Assembly (NCBI GenBank): GCA_017520425.1
Contig: JAFXFO010000034.1
Location: 57,419 to 121,418, forward strand
DNA length: 64,000 nucleotides
Origin: Lachnospiraceae bacterium
GTDB taxonomy: Bacteria; Bacillota; Clostridia; Lachnospirales; Lachnospiraceae
Direction of reading: 5' to 3'
Under the pieces are notes generated by a model that saw only the letters and a program-made list of their open reading frames with translations, was not told the DNA's origin and did not search any database. Below are positions 43,001 through 52,700 of this stretch, piece after piece; the stretch's first letter is position 1, and every line of letters begins with the position of its first letter. The position numbers and the translations under genes were made by a program.

Positions 43001-43870
43001 ATGATTCGATCAAAAAGAGCCAAGATTGGCGATTGGTTTTTTGTAATAATATGTATTCTGGTGAGCATATGCTGTCTGGTTCCTATGTTAAACCTGCTGG
43101 CACGTTCGCTGAGTGGTACGGATTTCTTGATTAAGCGTGAAGTTTATCTGATACCAAAAGGAATCAATTTTGATGCATATATGACGGTTTTGGGAGACCC
43201 GAAATACATCCGTTCCTTTATCTGGACCGTGATTTTGACCTTGGTATGTACAGTGGTTTCATTAACCATGACCACACTTTGTGCATATCCGCTTATTTTT
43301 CCGAATTTAAAGGGACGCTCATTTATCAATATATTTATTACCATCACTATGTTTTTTAATGCAGGTACCATTCCTAATTATTTGCTGATGAAGTCCCTAC
43401 ATTTATTGGATACCCCTTGGGTACTTATTATTCCCGGTTGCATGAGTGTGTATAACATGATTATTATGCGAAGCTTTTTCTATGGTATACCGGACAGCTT
43501 AAGGGAATCGGCAGAGATTGATGGTGCAAGCTATTTCAAGATATTGACCAGTATTTATGTACCTTTGTCCAAACCGGTATTTGCCACATTGGCATTGTTC
43601 TATGCTGTAGGGCGTTGGAACGGCTACTCAGATGCATTGATGTATGTAACAAATAAGGATTTATATCCTTTGCAGTTACTCTTGTACAACATCCTGAATA
43701 ATATTAACAGTGTGGAAGTGGCAACTCAGGAAGGCTTCTCTACACCGGGCTTATCAGAGTCATTAAAGGCAGCCATTGTAATGTTCTCTACGGTGCCCAT
43801 TCTGTTGATTTATCCATGGTTGCAGAAATATTTTATTCATGGTGTAACTATGGGTGCAGTTAAGGAATAA
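43001..43870 (+). CDS. Sugar ABC transporter permease, YtcP type
   Basis: 289 residues, six helices, with the EAA-like loop ESAEIDGASYFKILTSIYVPL. It pairs with the LplB-type permease. The ATG at 43001 with AGGAGG 8 bases ahead is preferred over the TTG at 42971, which would overlap the upstream gene. CarB/YtcP permeases occur with unusually large binding proteins, as here. Confidence 0.93.
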   Translation: MIRSKRAKIGDWFFVIICILVSICCLVPMLNLLARSLSGTDFLIKREVYLIPKGINFDAYMTVLGDPKYIRSFIWTVILTLVCTVVSLTMTTLCAYPLIFPNLKGRSFINIFITITMFFNAGTIPNYLLMKSLHLLDTPWVLIIPGCMSVYNMIIMRSFFYGIPDSLRESAEIDGASYFKILTSIYVPLSKPVFATLALFYAVGRWNGYSDALMYVTNKDLYPLQLLLYNILNNINSVEVATQEGFSTPGLSESLKAAIVMFSTVPILLIYPWLQKYFIHGVTMGAVKE

Positions 43871-43941
43871 TCGGATTGTTTAATCCGTTTCATTCAATAC
43901 ATTTTACTATTCATTTTAATATAAAGGGAGGAAAAAAGGAA

Positions 43942-45630
43942 ATGAAGAAGAAAGTTCTTTCTTTACTGCTTGCTTGCTTTATGACCATGTCATTGGCAGC
44001 ATGTGGTGGAGACAAAGCTGTGGACACAACCGGCGGACAGAACGGCGGCGGAAATGCTGCACCTGTTGTAACCGCTGATCCCAGCGAAATCGTTGATGGA
44101 AAATTTGTAGAAACCAGAAAGATTACCGTAGAAGTATACGATCGTGGTAATGATGGTGGTTCAGACCCTATTAACAACATGTATACCGATTACATCAAGA
44201 AAGGTATGCTGGAAGATCATAATGTAGAGGTTGAATTTGTGGCAGTTCCCCGTTGGACTGAGGTGGAACAGATTAACAACCTGCTTGCAGCAAGTGATGC
44301 ACCGGATATCTGCTTGACCTATGACTATGCAACAATCCAGTCTTATGCAAACATGGGTGGTGTGCTTGATTTGGCACCTTATGTAGAAGGATATAAGGAG
44401 ATGCTTCCTAACCTTTGGGCATGGCTTGGTGATACCAATATTAACTGGAACAAGGATCCTCAGACCGGAGTTATCTGGGCTATCGAAGGAAAGAGAGCCG
44501 TTACTGCACGTATCAATACCTTTGTTCGTAAGGACTGGTTGGATAAGTTAGGCCTCAAAGAGCCTACTACCAAGGCAGAATTTGAAAGTATGTTAATCGC
44601 TTTCAGAGATAATGCAGACCTTCTTCTTGGCGCTGATGCTGATAAGATGGTTCCTTACTCTGTAAGCTACGATGTGGGCTGGAGAGCAGCTACCTTAATC
44701 GAATCCTTCATGGATCCTGCAATTTCTAACAAAGATTATTATATCAATGGTTTCGATGACAGAAAGTTCACTGAAGCAGGAACCAAAGAAGCAGTACGTT
44801 TGCTGAACAAGTGGTATAACTCTGATTTGATGTGGGATGATTTCGCATTATACGGAAGTGGTGACACTACCGAAGATGATATGATGAAGGCCGGATATGT
44901 AGGCGCATTTACTCATAACTGGGATTATCCTTTCAGAAACGGTACTGACAGTATTGCAGCAAGCTTAAAGAGACTGGTTGGTCCTGATGCTAAGTATGTT
45001 GCTATCGATCCTTTCGAAGACAGCAAGGGTACTCATACCAAGTTCATCACCAGTTCTGCAGGAGATCGTAAGATTTTCTTCCCTACTACCAATGATGAAC
45101 CTCTTGCATCTATGTTGTACTTAGACTGGATCAGTGATCCTACACACATCCAGTACTTACAGCTTGGCGATGAAGGCGTGACTCATACCAAGATCGAAGA
45201 TGGTGTTTATGCTTCCAAGGCAGCAACCGGTGCGGCAATCATGAACTCAGGTAACAACATTGACTATACTATTACCTGTAATGGTCTTTGCCTTGCAGAT
45301 GAAGAGTCTACCATCAAGTCTATTGCTTACGGCTATGCAGAGTCAGATCCTGCTGATGTAGCAAATGCGTACAAGATTGCTATGACTGATGCACGTGCTG
45401 AAAAGAATGTAAACGTGGGTGCTATTGAAGCAGAAGAAGGAATGGGTACCGTTCTTTCTGAAAAGAGAGACATCGTATTTGATACTTCTGTGATTGCATC
45501 TCCCAGCGACTTTGATAAGGTATGGGATGACGGTATGAAGGACTACCTGAGCGCAGGCGGTCAGGATATCATGGATGAACGTGCTGAGAAGTGGAATGCA
45601 ACTTATGGTGAAGCTGTGAATCTTCCTTAA
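43942..45630 (+). CDS. Sugar ABC transporter substrate-binding lipoprotein
   Basis: 562 residues. Lipoprotein signal with lipobox LAAC (Cys21), then a Gly/Asn linker and a two-lobed solute-binding protein of the large LplA-like subfamily (TVEVYDRGNDGG, LDLAPYVEGYKEMLPN, RKDWLDKLGLKEPTT, FITSSAGDRKIFFPTTNDEP). It captures an oligosaccharide outside the membrane for the two permeases. The ATG at 43942 (AAAAGGAA and GGGAGG ahead) is chosen over the one at 43876. No ATPase gene follows, so a shared MsmX/MsmK-type ATPase elsewhere is presumed. Confidence 0.93.
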   Translation: MKKKVLSLLLACFMTMSLAACGGDKAVDTTGGQNGGGNAAPVVTADPSEIVDGKFVETRKITVEVYDRGNDGGSDPINNMYTDYIKKGMLEDHNVEVEFVAVPRWTEVEQINNLLAASDAPDICLTYDYATIQSYANMGGVLDLAPYVEGYKEMLPNLWAWLGDTNINWNKDPQTGVIWAIEGKRAVTARINTFVRKDWLDKLGLKEPTTKAEFESMLIAFRDNADLLLGADADKMVPYSVSYDVGWRAATLIESFMDPAISNKDYYINGFDDRKFTEAGTKEAVRLLNKWYNSDLMWDDFALYGSGDTTEDDMMKAGYVGAFTHNWDYPFRNGTDSIAASLKRLVGPDAKYVAIDPFEDSKGTHTKFITSSAGDRKIFFPTTNDEPLASMLYLDWISDPTHIQYLQLGDEGVTHTKIEDGVYASKAATGAAIMNSGNNIDYTITCNGLCLADEESTIKSIAYGYAESDPADVANAYKIAMTDARAEKNVNVGAIEAEEGMGTVLSEKRDIVFDTSVIASPSDFDKVWDDGMKDYLSAGGQDIMDERAEKWNATYGEAVNLP

Positions 45631-45679
45631 TAATTTAGGAAACTGATAGAACCCTTTTATTCATTAGATACTTATATAC

Positions 45680-45710
45680 GGAGAGGATGGCTTCGGCCAT
45701 CCTCTCTTTT
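45680..45710 (+). terminator. Terminator of the sugar ABC operon
   Basis: Perfect 11-bp stem GAGAGGATGGC / GCCATCCTCTC closed by a TTCG tetraloop, then TTTT. Confidence 0.92.
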
Positions 45711-45838
45711 GCGGTATGGGAAATTGCGCAAGAGAATCCGTATCCCGATATAGACATTACAAACCCCCTTTGTTATAATAATTTGTGTGCTTTTAAGAGG
45801 CTTGTGAAAATCGGAAGAATGTAATGAAGGAGACTTCT

Positions 45839-46321
45839 ATGAAATCATGTTTAACAACTCTGTGTTACATAGAAAAAGATGACTGTTTTCTGATGCTTCA
45901 TCGGGTGAAGAAGGAGCAGGATATTAATAAGGATAAATGGATTGGTATCGGAGGGCATTTTGAGGGGAAAGAAAGCCCGGAGGAGTGTTTGCTTCGTGAA
46001 GTGAAGGAAGAAACCGGTTTAACTCTTACGGATTACCGTTTCCGTGGGATTATTACCTTTGTGACGGATTGCTATGAGACGGAGTATATGTGCCTGTATA
46101 CGGCAGATGCCTTTGAGGGTGAAATAACAGAGTGTACGGAGGGAAATCTGGAATGGGTGCCGAAGGAGAAGCTTCGGGAGCTGAATCTGTGGGAAGGTGA
46201 TTATATCTTTCTGGAACTTTTGGAAAGTAGGAAGGAATTCTTTTCTCTAAAACTTTGTTATGAACAGGATAAGCTGGTGGAAGCAGTTCTGGATGGAAAA
46301 AGATTAACAGAATGGGTATAA
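45839..46321 (+). CDS. Nudix hydrolase, MutT-like
   Basis: 160 residues. The Nudix box reads GHFEGKESPEECLLREVKEETGL. The early LTTLCYIEKDDCFLMLHRV and late LEWVPKEKLRELNLWEGD are those of 8-oxo-dGTP diphosphatase-type proteins. It would clean oxidised nucleotides. GAAGGAGA 5 bases ahead favours the ATG at 45839 over 45824. Confidence 0.88.
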   Translation: MKSCLTTLCYIEKDDCFLMLHRVKKEQDINKDKWIGIGGHFEGKESPEECLLREVKEETGLTLTDYRFRGIITFVTDCYETEYMCLYTADAFEGEITECTEGNLEWVPKEKLRELNLWEGDYIFLELLESRKEFFSLKLCYEQDKLVEAVLDGKRLTEWV

Positions 46322-46332
46322 AAAAGGGGTGG

Positions 46333-46806
46333 CTAAAAGCCACCCTTATTACGTTCTAAGCGAAGTGCCCTGCGTTTTTCGGCCAGGCGGTATTCTTCCT
46401 CCTGAAATTCATTTTCTAAGATAATGGGCGGTACGGGAGTGGGACGATTTTCGCCATCCATGGCCACCAGTACCATATAGGCACGATTGATAGGATAGCG
46501 CATGCCGTTGTCCTTTTCCACATAAGTATCCACCCGGACCTCCATGGAGGTGCGTCCGGTGTGGGTGATATAGCCGATGAGTACGATCATGTCGCCTACA
46601 TAAGCGCCTGATTTGAAGACTAGGTTGTCGATAGCAGCGGTGGTGACGGTTTTGACACCTGCATGACGCATAGCAACTACGGCGGCCAGCTCATCAATCA
46701 TTTTTAGTAGGGTGCCGCCGAAAAGTCGTCCGCCGGCATTTAAGTCTGCAGGCTGTACGATATGGACCTGTTCGGATTTGGAATAGGATACGGTTCTTTG
46801 ATGCAT
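46333..46806 (-). CDS. Acyl-CoA thioesterase, hot-dog fold
   Basis: 157 residues. GGRLFGGTLLKMIDELAAVVAMRHAG and NLVFKSGAYVGD follow the YciA/YkhA-type acyl-CoA thioester hydrolase pattern. It hydrolyses acyl-CoA to free acid and CoA. AAGGAGG 6 bases before the ATG at 46806 sets the start; the longer reading frame runs into the tRNA gene and is not used. The 3' end lies 11 bases from the convergent Nudix gene. Confidence 0.88.
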   Translation of the reverse strand: MHQRTVSYSKSEQVHIVQPADLNAGGRLFGGTLLKMIDELAAVVAMRHAGVKTVTTAAIDNLVFKSGAYVGDMIVLIGYITHTGRTSMEVRVDTYVEKDNGMRYPINRAYMVLVAMDGENRPTPVPPIILENEFQEEEYRLAEKRRALRLERNKGGF

Positions 46807-46863
46807 GGTGACCTCCTTGGAAGAAATAAGAAAAACCACAGAAACAATCTTCTGTGGTCTAAG

Positions 46864-46934
46864 CAGAGGAAGAGGGAATCGAACCCCCGTTAACGGTTTT
46901 GGAGACCGCCGCACTACCGCTGTACTATTCCTCT
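46864..46934 (-). tRNA. tRNA-Trp (anticodon CCA)
   Basis: On the minus strand a full cloverleaf: acceptor AGAGGAA/TTCCTCT, D arm with AGCGGTAG, anticodon loop CTCCAAA between GGCGGT-like stem strands, T arm GGGGGTTCGATTCCC and discriminator G. No CCA tail is encoded. Confidence 0.93.
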
Positions 46935-47090
46935 ATGTATCGCTAACGAATTGTATTGTAGCATAAGGGGAGCTGTTTGGCAAGTGGAAAATACAAATTT
47001 TAAAAAGTTTTTGGAAAAATTGATACAGTTTGATTTTTGACCATGGTTGAAGTATGATAGAAGAAGATAAAGAATCTAAGGAGTCTGTAT

Positions 47091-48257
47091 ATGCGTATTA
47101 ACGGAAAGAATATAACCACCATTGTCAGTGATTTTGATGGTACCATATTAAAGAAGGGGGCAATGGAAGCACCGAAAGAATTTTTCGAAGTGATAAACCA
47201 GGCTATGGAACAGGGATACCTGTTTGTGGCGGCCAGTGGCAGACAGTACTATAATATGTTCAACCTTTTGCAGGGACTTAATATGGATATTGTATATATC
47301 TGTGAAAATGGCTGTCTGGTCATGTATCGCGGAGAGGTGATTCATAAAGAGACCATAGATTCTAATATGGCGAAAGGGCTAATTGAAGAGCTTCAGGCAC
47401 AGGGTGGTGGTTCGGAATTGATTGTGTCCGGAGAAAATACCTGCTATGTGGCACCTCATAATCCGGGCTTTGCAGATGTGATGGAGCAGAAGGTGAAGTA
47501 CCATATTACCAGATTGGAAAGCTTTGCACAGGTGCAGGAGGCACCTTTAAAGATATCCATATACTATCCCGGCGGAATACCGGAAGAGAAAGGAATGTAT
47601 TTTAAGGATAGGTACGGAAAAGAGCTGCAGGTGGTGGATGCCGGCAATGGATTTTTGGACTTTAATCCTTTGACCAGTGGCAAAGGACCTGCTTTAAAGG
47701 TGGTGGCAGAAAAGCTGGGATTTAAAGTGGCGGAATGTGTATCTTTTGGCGATAGTGAAAATGACATGAGTATGCTACAGACGACAGGTGTGGCGTTTGC
47801 TATGGAAACTGCAAAACCACATGTAAAAGCGGTGGCAGATTATGTATGTGACAGTGTGGAAGAGGTTCTGACGTTTTTAATGGAGGAAGAAGCGAGATTA
47901 CAGGAATGGGTACACAATTTGGCCATCAGTGCCGGTAAAAGCCATGAAGAGTCAAATGAATTCTGGCAGACTCTAAAAGCAGATGTTGAGCTTTTGGAGG
48001 AGTTGGAATATTACGCAGTACATGGTGAATTTTTATGTAAATACAAAGTGGCCGGGTACACAGTAACGGATATTTTAGTGTGGCAGGTAGATCATTTTAA
48101 GGCCTATTTGGACAGAAGAGAGGAAATCAATAGGTATCGTCAGGACAAGTTATTATACAACAGTTTTGAGATTTTGTTACAGATGCGTCAGAATCCGGAA
48201 GTTTATGTTAATAAGCTACAGGGAGAGACCGGTACGGATTATGAGAGTAAGTTTTAA
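47091..48257 (+). CDS. HAD superfamily hydrolase (Cof type) with C-terminal extension
   Basis: 388 residues. Cof-type HAD phosphatase in the first 265: SDFDGTI (nucleophile Asp), AASGRQ, and SFGDSENDMSML; the cap domain lies between. A further helical domain of about 115 residues (from MEEEARLQEW, including LVWQVDHFKAYLDRR) is not part of typical Cof proteins. Substrate likely a sugar phosphate or cofactor phosphate. AAGGAG 8 bases upstream supports the start. Confidence 0.9.
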   Translation: MRINGKNITTIVSDFDGTILKKGAMEAPKEFFEVINQAMEQGYLFVAASGRQYYNMFNLLQGLNMDIVYICENGCLVMYRGEVIHKETIDSNMAKGLIEELQAQGGGSELIVSGENTCYVAPHNPGFADVMEQKVKYHITRLESFAQVQEAPLKISIYYPGGIPEEKGMYFKDRYGKELQVVDAGNGFLDFNPLTSGKGPALKVVAEKLGFKVAECVSFGDSENDMSMLQTTGVAFAMETAKPHVKAVADYVCDSVEEVLTFLMEEEARLQEWVHNLAISAGKSHEESNEFWQTLKADVELLEELEYYAVHGEFLCKYKVAGYTVTDILVWQVDHFKAYLDRREEINRYRQDKLLYNSFEILLQMRQNPEVYVNKLQGETGTDYESKF

Positions 48258-48267
48258 AAGTGAATAA

Positions 48268-48287
48268 CTATTCAGAGCTCTGAATAG
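48268..48287. promoter_or_regulatory. Perfect 20-bp palindrome
   Basis: CTATTCAGAGCTCTGAATAG, a perfect palindrome without spacer, lies 10 bases after the HAD gene. It could be a protein-binding dyad. Confidence 0.35.
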
Positions 48288-48294
48288 TACATCA

Positions 48295-48326
48295 AAAGCC
48301 CTGTGGGGGAATCCACAGGGCTTTCG
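48295..48326 (+). terminator. Terminator after the HAD gene
   Basis: 12-bp stem AAAGCCCTGTGG / CCACAGGGCTTT; the T-run is short. It is symmetric and may work in both directions. Confidence 0.75.
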
Positions 48327-48504
48327 ATTGTGTAAAAGGGGAATTTTCCGGAATTGCTAATTAGCAGTTCGATTTTTCAATCGAACAAGTTCAGTATAGT
48401 AGATTTCGTGAACCATGTCTATAAATATATTGAGGTAAAATAAAACAATATTAGCGAAAGTTGTTGGAAAAATAACGTTTCTGTCATATTTTTGCGAAAA
48501 TCCT

Positions 48505-48533
48505 TTTACAAAGTATGTAAAAAATGATATACT
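48505..48533 (+). promoter_or_regulatory. Sigma-A promoter of the following gene
   Basis: TTTACA (48505-48510) and TATACT (48528-48533) with a 17-base spacer. A perfect hairpin, GTTCGATT-TTTC-AATCGAAC (48367-48386), lies further upstream. Confidence 0.7.
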
Positions 48534-48580
48534 TAATCTGTATATCTTTGCACAAAAACGCGGAAACGGAGGACTTTGGG

Positions 48581-49051
48581 ATGAATGGTGAACAGGATGT
48601 AAGATATTTAAAGGAATTGTCCGCAAAATACAAAGAAGAACTGACACCCTTGTTACGTTACTTGCGTTGGTTTGAGGAGCATGCAGGGATAGATAACAGT
48701 ACCAATTATGACGGTGGTGATCATGCGGGGAGAACCATGGCTTTTCCTATTTTTGACAGTACACTGCTTGCCTTTGTGAAGGAAGCGAATAATACTTCCT
48801 TTATGGATCCTAATTATGTGTATGTATATAGCAGACTGAAACTGAAAACACCGGCAGATGAAAGAAGAGCCATTGAGGCGGCCGGGATTACGGATTGGAA
48901 TGTATTGTGCGGTATTCTCACCTGCTATGTAAGGGGTGGTATGACCCGGTCCTATTTATGGAGACAGGGGATGAGTGAGAGCATTTTCTATCTGGTGCTT
49001 GCAAAGATGAAGGAAATCGTGGAGTTTTGGGACAAACCATTAAATGTTTAG
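48581..49051 (+). CDS. Conserved hypothetical protein (DUF6508-like)
   Basis: 156 residues, no signal or membrane helix. Conserved-looking points are ANNTSFMDPNYVYVY, ILTCYVRGGMTRSYLWRQGM and a C-terminal helix. By memory this resembles DUF6508; the identification is tentative and the function unknown. GGAGG lies 10 bases ahead of the ATG at 48581, favoured over the 48524 codon that would start inside the promoter. Confidence 0.65.
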   Translation: MNGEQDVRYLKELSAKYKEELTPLLRYLRWFEEHAGIDNSTNYDGGDHAGRTMAFPIFDSTLLAFVKEANNTSFMDPNYVYVYSRLKLKTPADERRAIEAAGITDWNVLCGILTCYVRGGMTRSYLWRQGMSESIFYLVLAKMKEIVEFWDKPLNV

Positions 49052-49064
49052 GGGATGAATAAAG

Positions 49065-49649
49065 ATGGGTGAGAAATCAGTACAGAAGCGAAAATATATA
49101 TTGGATACTGCCAGGAAAGTCTTTATGGAAAAAGGCTTTAAGCGGGTGACCATGAAGGATATCGTAGAAGCCTGTGATATCAGCCGTGGTGGCTTGTATT
49201 TGTATTTTAACAGCACGGAAGAGATTTTCATGGAAGTATTACGGATGGAGAGCGAAGAAACGGATGATGTCTTTTCCGGCAATGTGAAGGAAGATTCTAC
49301 GGCTACGGATATTCTGATGCTTTTTTTGAAGGAACAGAAGAAGGAGCTGATGCGTAAGAAGGATACTTTAACGCAGGCGACTTATGAGTTTTATTTTGAG
49401 AATAAGCTGTCGAAAAAGGATGACATCCTGAAGAAGCAGTTTGAGTCAGCGGTATTTGTGCTTCGTAAGCTGATAGAGACCGGTGTGGAAAGTGAAGAGT
49501 TTTATTGTGAAGACCCGGAGAGAGCAGCAAGGAATATTATGCTGGTTTTGGAGGGATTGAAGATCTCTGCACAGACCATCGGAGTGACTTCGGAAAGTGT
49601 GGATAAGCAATTATTGTATATTTTGAAGTCTCTTGGGGTAGAAGATTAA
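49065..49649 (+). CDS. TetR family regulator
   Basis: 194 residues. N-terminal helix-turn-helix at about 10-55: ILDTARKVFMEKGFKRVTMKDIVEA, DISRGGLYLYFNSTEEIF. The C-terminal ligand domain is not assignable. It starts 13 bases after the upstream gene and probably shares its transcript. Confidence 0.92.
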   Translation: MGEKSVQKRKYILDTARKVFMEKGFKRVTMKDIVEACDISRGGLYLYFNSTEEIFMEVLRMESEETDDVFSGNVKEDSTATDILMLFLKEQKKELMRKKDTLTQATYEFYFENKLSKKDDILKKQFESAVFVLRKLIETGVESEEFYCEDPERAARNIMLVLEGLKISAQTIGVTSESVDKQLLYILKSLGVED

Positions 49650-49671
49650 GAAAAATTTGTCGTTTTTATGC

Positions 49672-49700
49672 TTGTTAATAATATGAAACAAAGGTATTAT
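49672..49700 (+). promoter_or_regulatory. Sigma-A promoter of purL
   Basis: TTGTTA (49672-49677) and TATTAT (49695-49700), 17-base spacer, 44 bases before the purL start. Confidence 0.65.
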
Positions 49701-49743
49701 TATATAGGCGTTATATTATACAAAACAAACTTGGAGGAAAATC

Positions 49744-52700
49744 ATGGGAATGGTACGACGTATCTATGTTGAGAAAAAGGCACCGTATGCCGTAAAGGCA
49801 AAGGAACTTAAGGGTGACCTGAAGAACTATCTGGGACTCGATAATGTGGAGGCAGTACGCGAGTTCATTCGTTACGATGTGGAGAACATCTCAGACGAAA
49901 TTTTTGCAAAGGCTTGTAAGACAGTATTTTCAGAGCCTCCTGTAGATGATTTATATGAGGAGACCATTGAGATTCCGGCAAACGGACATGTATTTTCCGT
50001 GGAATATCTGCCCGGTCAGTTTGACCAGAGAGCAGACTCAGCTGTACAATGTGTACAGTTCTTAAAGGAAGATGAGAACCCGATTATTAAGACTGCGGTT
50101 ACATATATGATTATCGGTGATATTTCTGCAGAGGAGATGGATAAGATTAAGGCTTACTGTATCAACCCTGTAGATTCCAGAGAAACCGATATGGTGAAGC
50201 CCGTGACTCTGGTAACAGAATTCGAAGACCCTGCTGATGTGGCAATCTTTGACGGTTTCACATCTATGAGTGAGGAAGAATTAAAGGCTCTTTACAGTTC
50301 TTTGGGACTGGCTATGACTTTTAAGGATTTCTTACATATTCAGAATTATTTCGCAAATGACGAAAAGCGTGATCCTTCCATGACAGAAATCAGAGTGCTG
50401 GATACCTATTGGTCCGATCACTGCCGTCACACCACCTTCTCTACCGAGCTGAAGGATGTGGCATTTGAAGAGGGGTATTATAAAGCGCCTATCGAGAAGA
50501 CTTATGAAGACTATTTGGCTACCAGAGCAGAAATTTTTGCGGGTAGAAGTGATAAATTTGTGTGCCTGATGGATTTGGCTACCATGGCTATGCGTAAGCT
50601 GAAGAAGGAAGGCAAGCTGGATGATATGGAACAGTCTGATGAAATCAATGCTTGTTCCGTAGTGGTTCCTGTTGAGATGGAATACGAAAATGGTGAAAAG
50701 GTGACAGAAGAGTGGTTGGTATTCTTCAAGAACGAGACTCATAACCATCCTACCGAAATCGAGCCTTTTGGTGGTGCGGCTACCTGTTTGGGTGGTGCCA
50801 TCCGTGATCCCCTTTCAGGACGTGGTTATGTATATCAGGCAATGCGTGTTACCGGTGCGGCTGACCCTACCGTACCTGTAGCGGATACTTTGAAGGGTAA
50901 GCTTTCACAGAAGAAGCTGGTTCGCGGTGCGGCAAACGGTTATTCTTCTTACGGTAACCAGATTGGTCTGGCAACCGGCTTTGTTAAGGAGATTTACCAT
51001 CCTAACTATGTGGCTAAGCGTATGGAAATCGGTGCTGTAATGGGTGCAGCTCCCAGAAGATGCGTAATCCGTGAGACTTCTGATCCCGGTGATATCATCA
51101 TCCTGCTTGGCGGACGTACCGGACGTGACGGCTGTGGTGGTGCTACCGGTTCTTCCAAGGTTCATACGGAAAGCTCCATTGAGACTTGTGGTGCAGAAGT
51201 ACAGAAAGGTAATGCACCTACCGAGCGTAAGATTCAGAGACTGTTCCGTAGAGAAGAAGTTAGTAAGTTAATTAAGAAGTGTAATGACTTTGGTGCCGGC
51301 GGTGTGTCCGTAGCAATCGGTGAGCTGGCAGACGGTCTGACTGTAGATTTGGACAAGGTGCCAAAGAAATATGCAGGTTTGGATGGTACCGAGCTGGCTA
51401 TTTCCGAGTCCCAGGAAAGAATGGCTGTTGTTGTTGACCCTAAGGATGTGGATACCTTCTTAGGCTACGCCGCAGAAGAGAACCTTGAGGCGATTCCGGT
51501 AGCAGTGGTTACAGCAGAACCCAGACTGGTTCTGAACTGGAGAGGCAACAGTATTGTTAACTTAAAGCGTGCTTTCCTTGACACCAACGGTGCTCATCAG
51601 GAAACCGGCGTTAAGGTAGATATGCCTGTAAAGGAAGACAATTACTTTAAGAAATATGCAATCCCTGCTGTGGGAGAAAAAGTGGAAGCAGGCGACGTTA
51701 AGGGCGCTTGGGTGACCATGCTGAATGACTTGAATGTCTGCTCACAGAAGGGTCTGGTAGAAATGTTCGACGCATCCATCGGTGCCGGCAGTGTGTTCAT
51801 GCCTTACGGCGGACAGTATCAGCTGACCGAGACCCAGACTATGGTAGCAAAGCTTCCCGTACTGAAGGGAAAGACCGATACCGTAACCATGATGAGCTAC
51901 GGCTTCGATCCGTATTTGTCAAGCTGGAGTCCTTATCACGGAGCTGTTTATGCAGTAGTTGAATCCATGGCAAAGATTGTGGCTACCGGTGGTGACTGGA
52001 GCAAGATTCGTTTCACCTTCCAGGAGTACTTCCGTCGTATGTCAGAAGATCCTGCACGTTGGAGTCAGCCTTTTGCTGCACTTCTTGGTGCATATGATGC
52101 GCAGATGGGCTTTGGACTTCCGTCTATCGGTGGTAAGGACAGTATGTCAGGTTCCTTCAATGAAATCGACGTACCACCCACATTGGTGTCCTTCGCAGTG
52201 GATATCGCAAAGTATGGCGATATTGTTACACCTGAACTGAAGAAGGCAGGTAATAAGTTAGTACGTTTCTCTATTGAGAAGGATGAATATGATATGCCGG
52301 TATACGAGGCAGTTATGGCACTTTATAATGCCATCCATGAGTTGACTCTGGATAAGACGATTGTTTCTGCTTATGCACTGGATTCTAAGGGTGTGGCAGC
52401 GGCTGTATCTAAGATGGCATTTGGTAATAAGCTGGGTGTAGCTGTGGACAGTGCTGTTGATGTGAAGAGCCTGTTTACCAACGGCCTTGGTGATGTGGTA
52501 GCAGAAATCGCAGCAGACAAGATGAGTGCTTTAGATGCAGCAGACGTGAAGTATGAAGTGATTGGTACAGTAACCGCTGATGCAGCATTTGTAATCGGCG
52601 ATACTAAGATTACCATGGATGAAGCATTGGAAGCTTGGACCTCTAAGCTGGAGAAGGTATTCCCTACCAAGGCAGTAAAGGATATGGATGCAGTAAACAG

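Noticed and set aside
46807-46914. A longer start for the thioesterase gene.
   Set aside because: The upstream extension covers part of tRNA-Trp; the ATG at 46806 has an ideal ribosome site.
48357-48647. Minus-strand open frame of 96 codons before the DUF6508-like gene.
   Set aside because: It spans the plus-strand promoter and the start of the next gene and has no motif or ribosome site.
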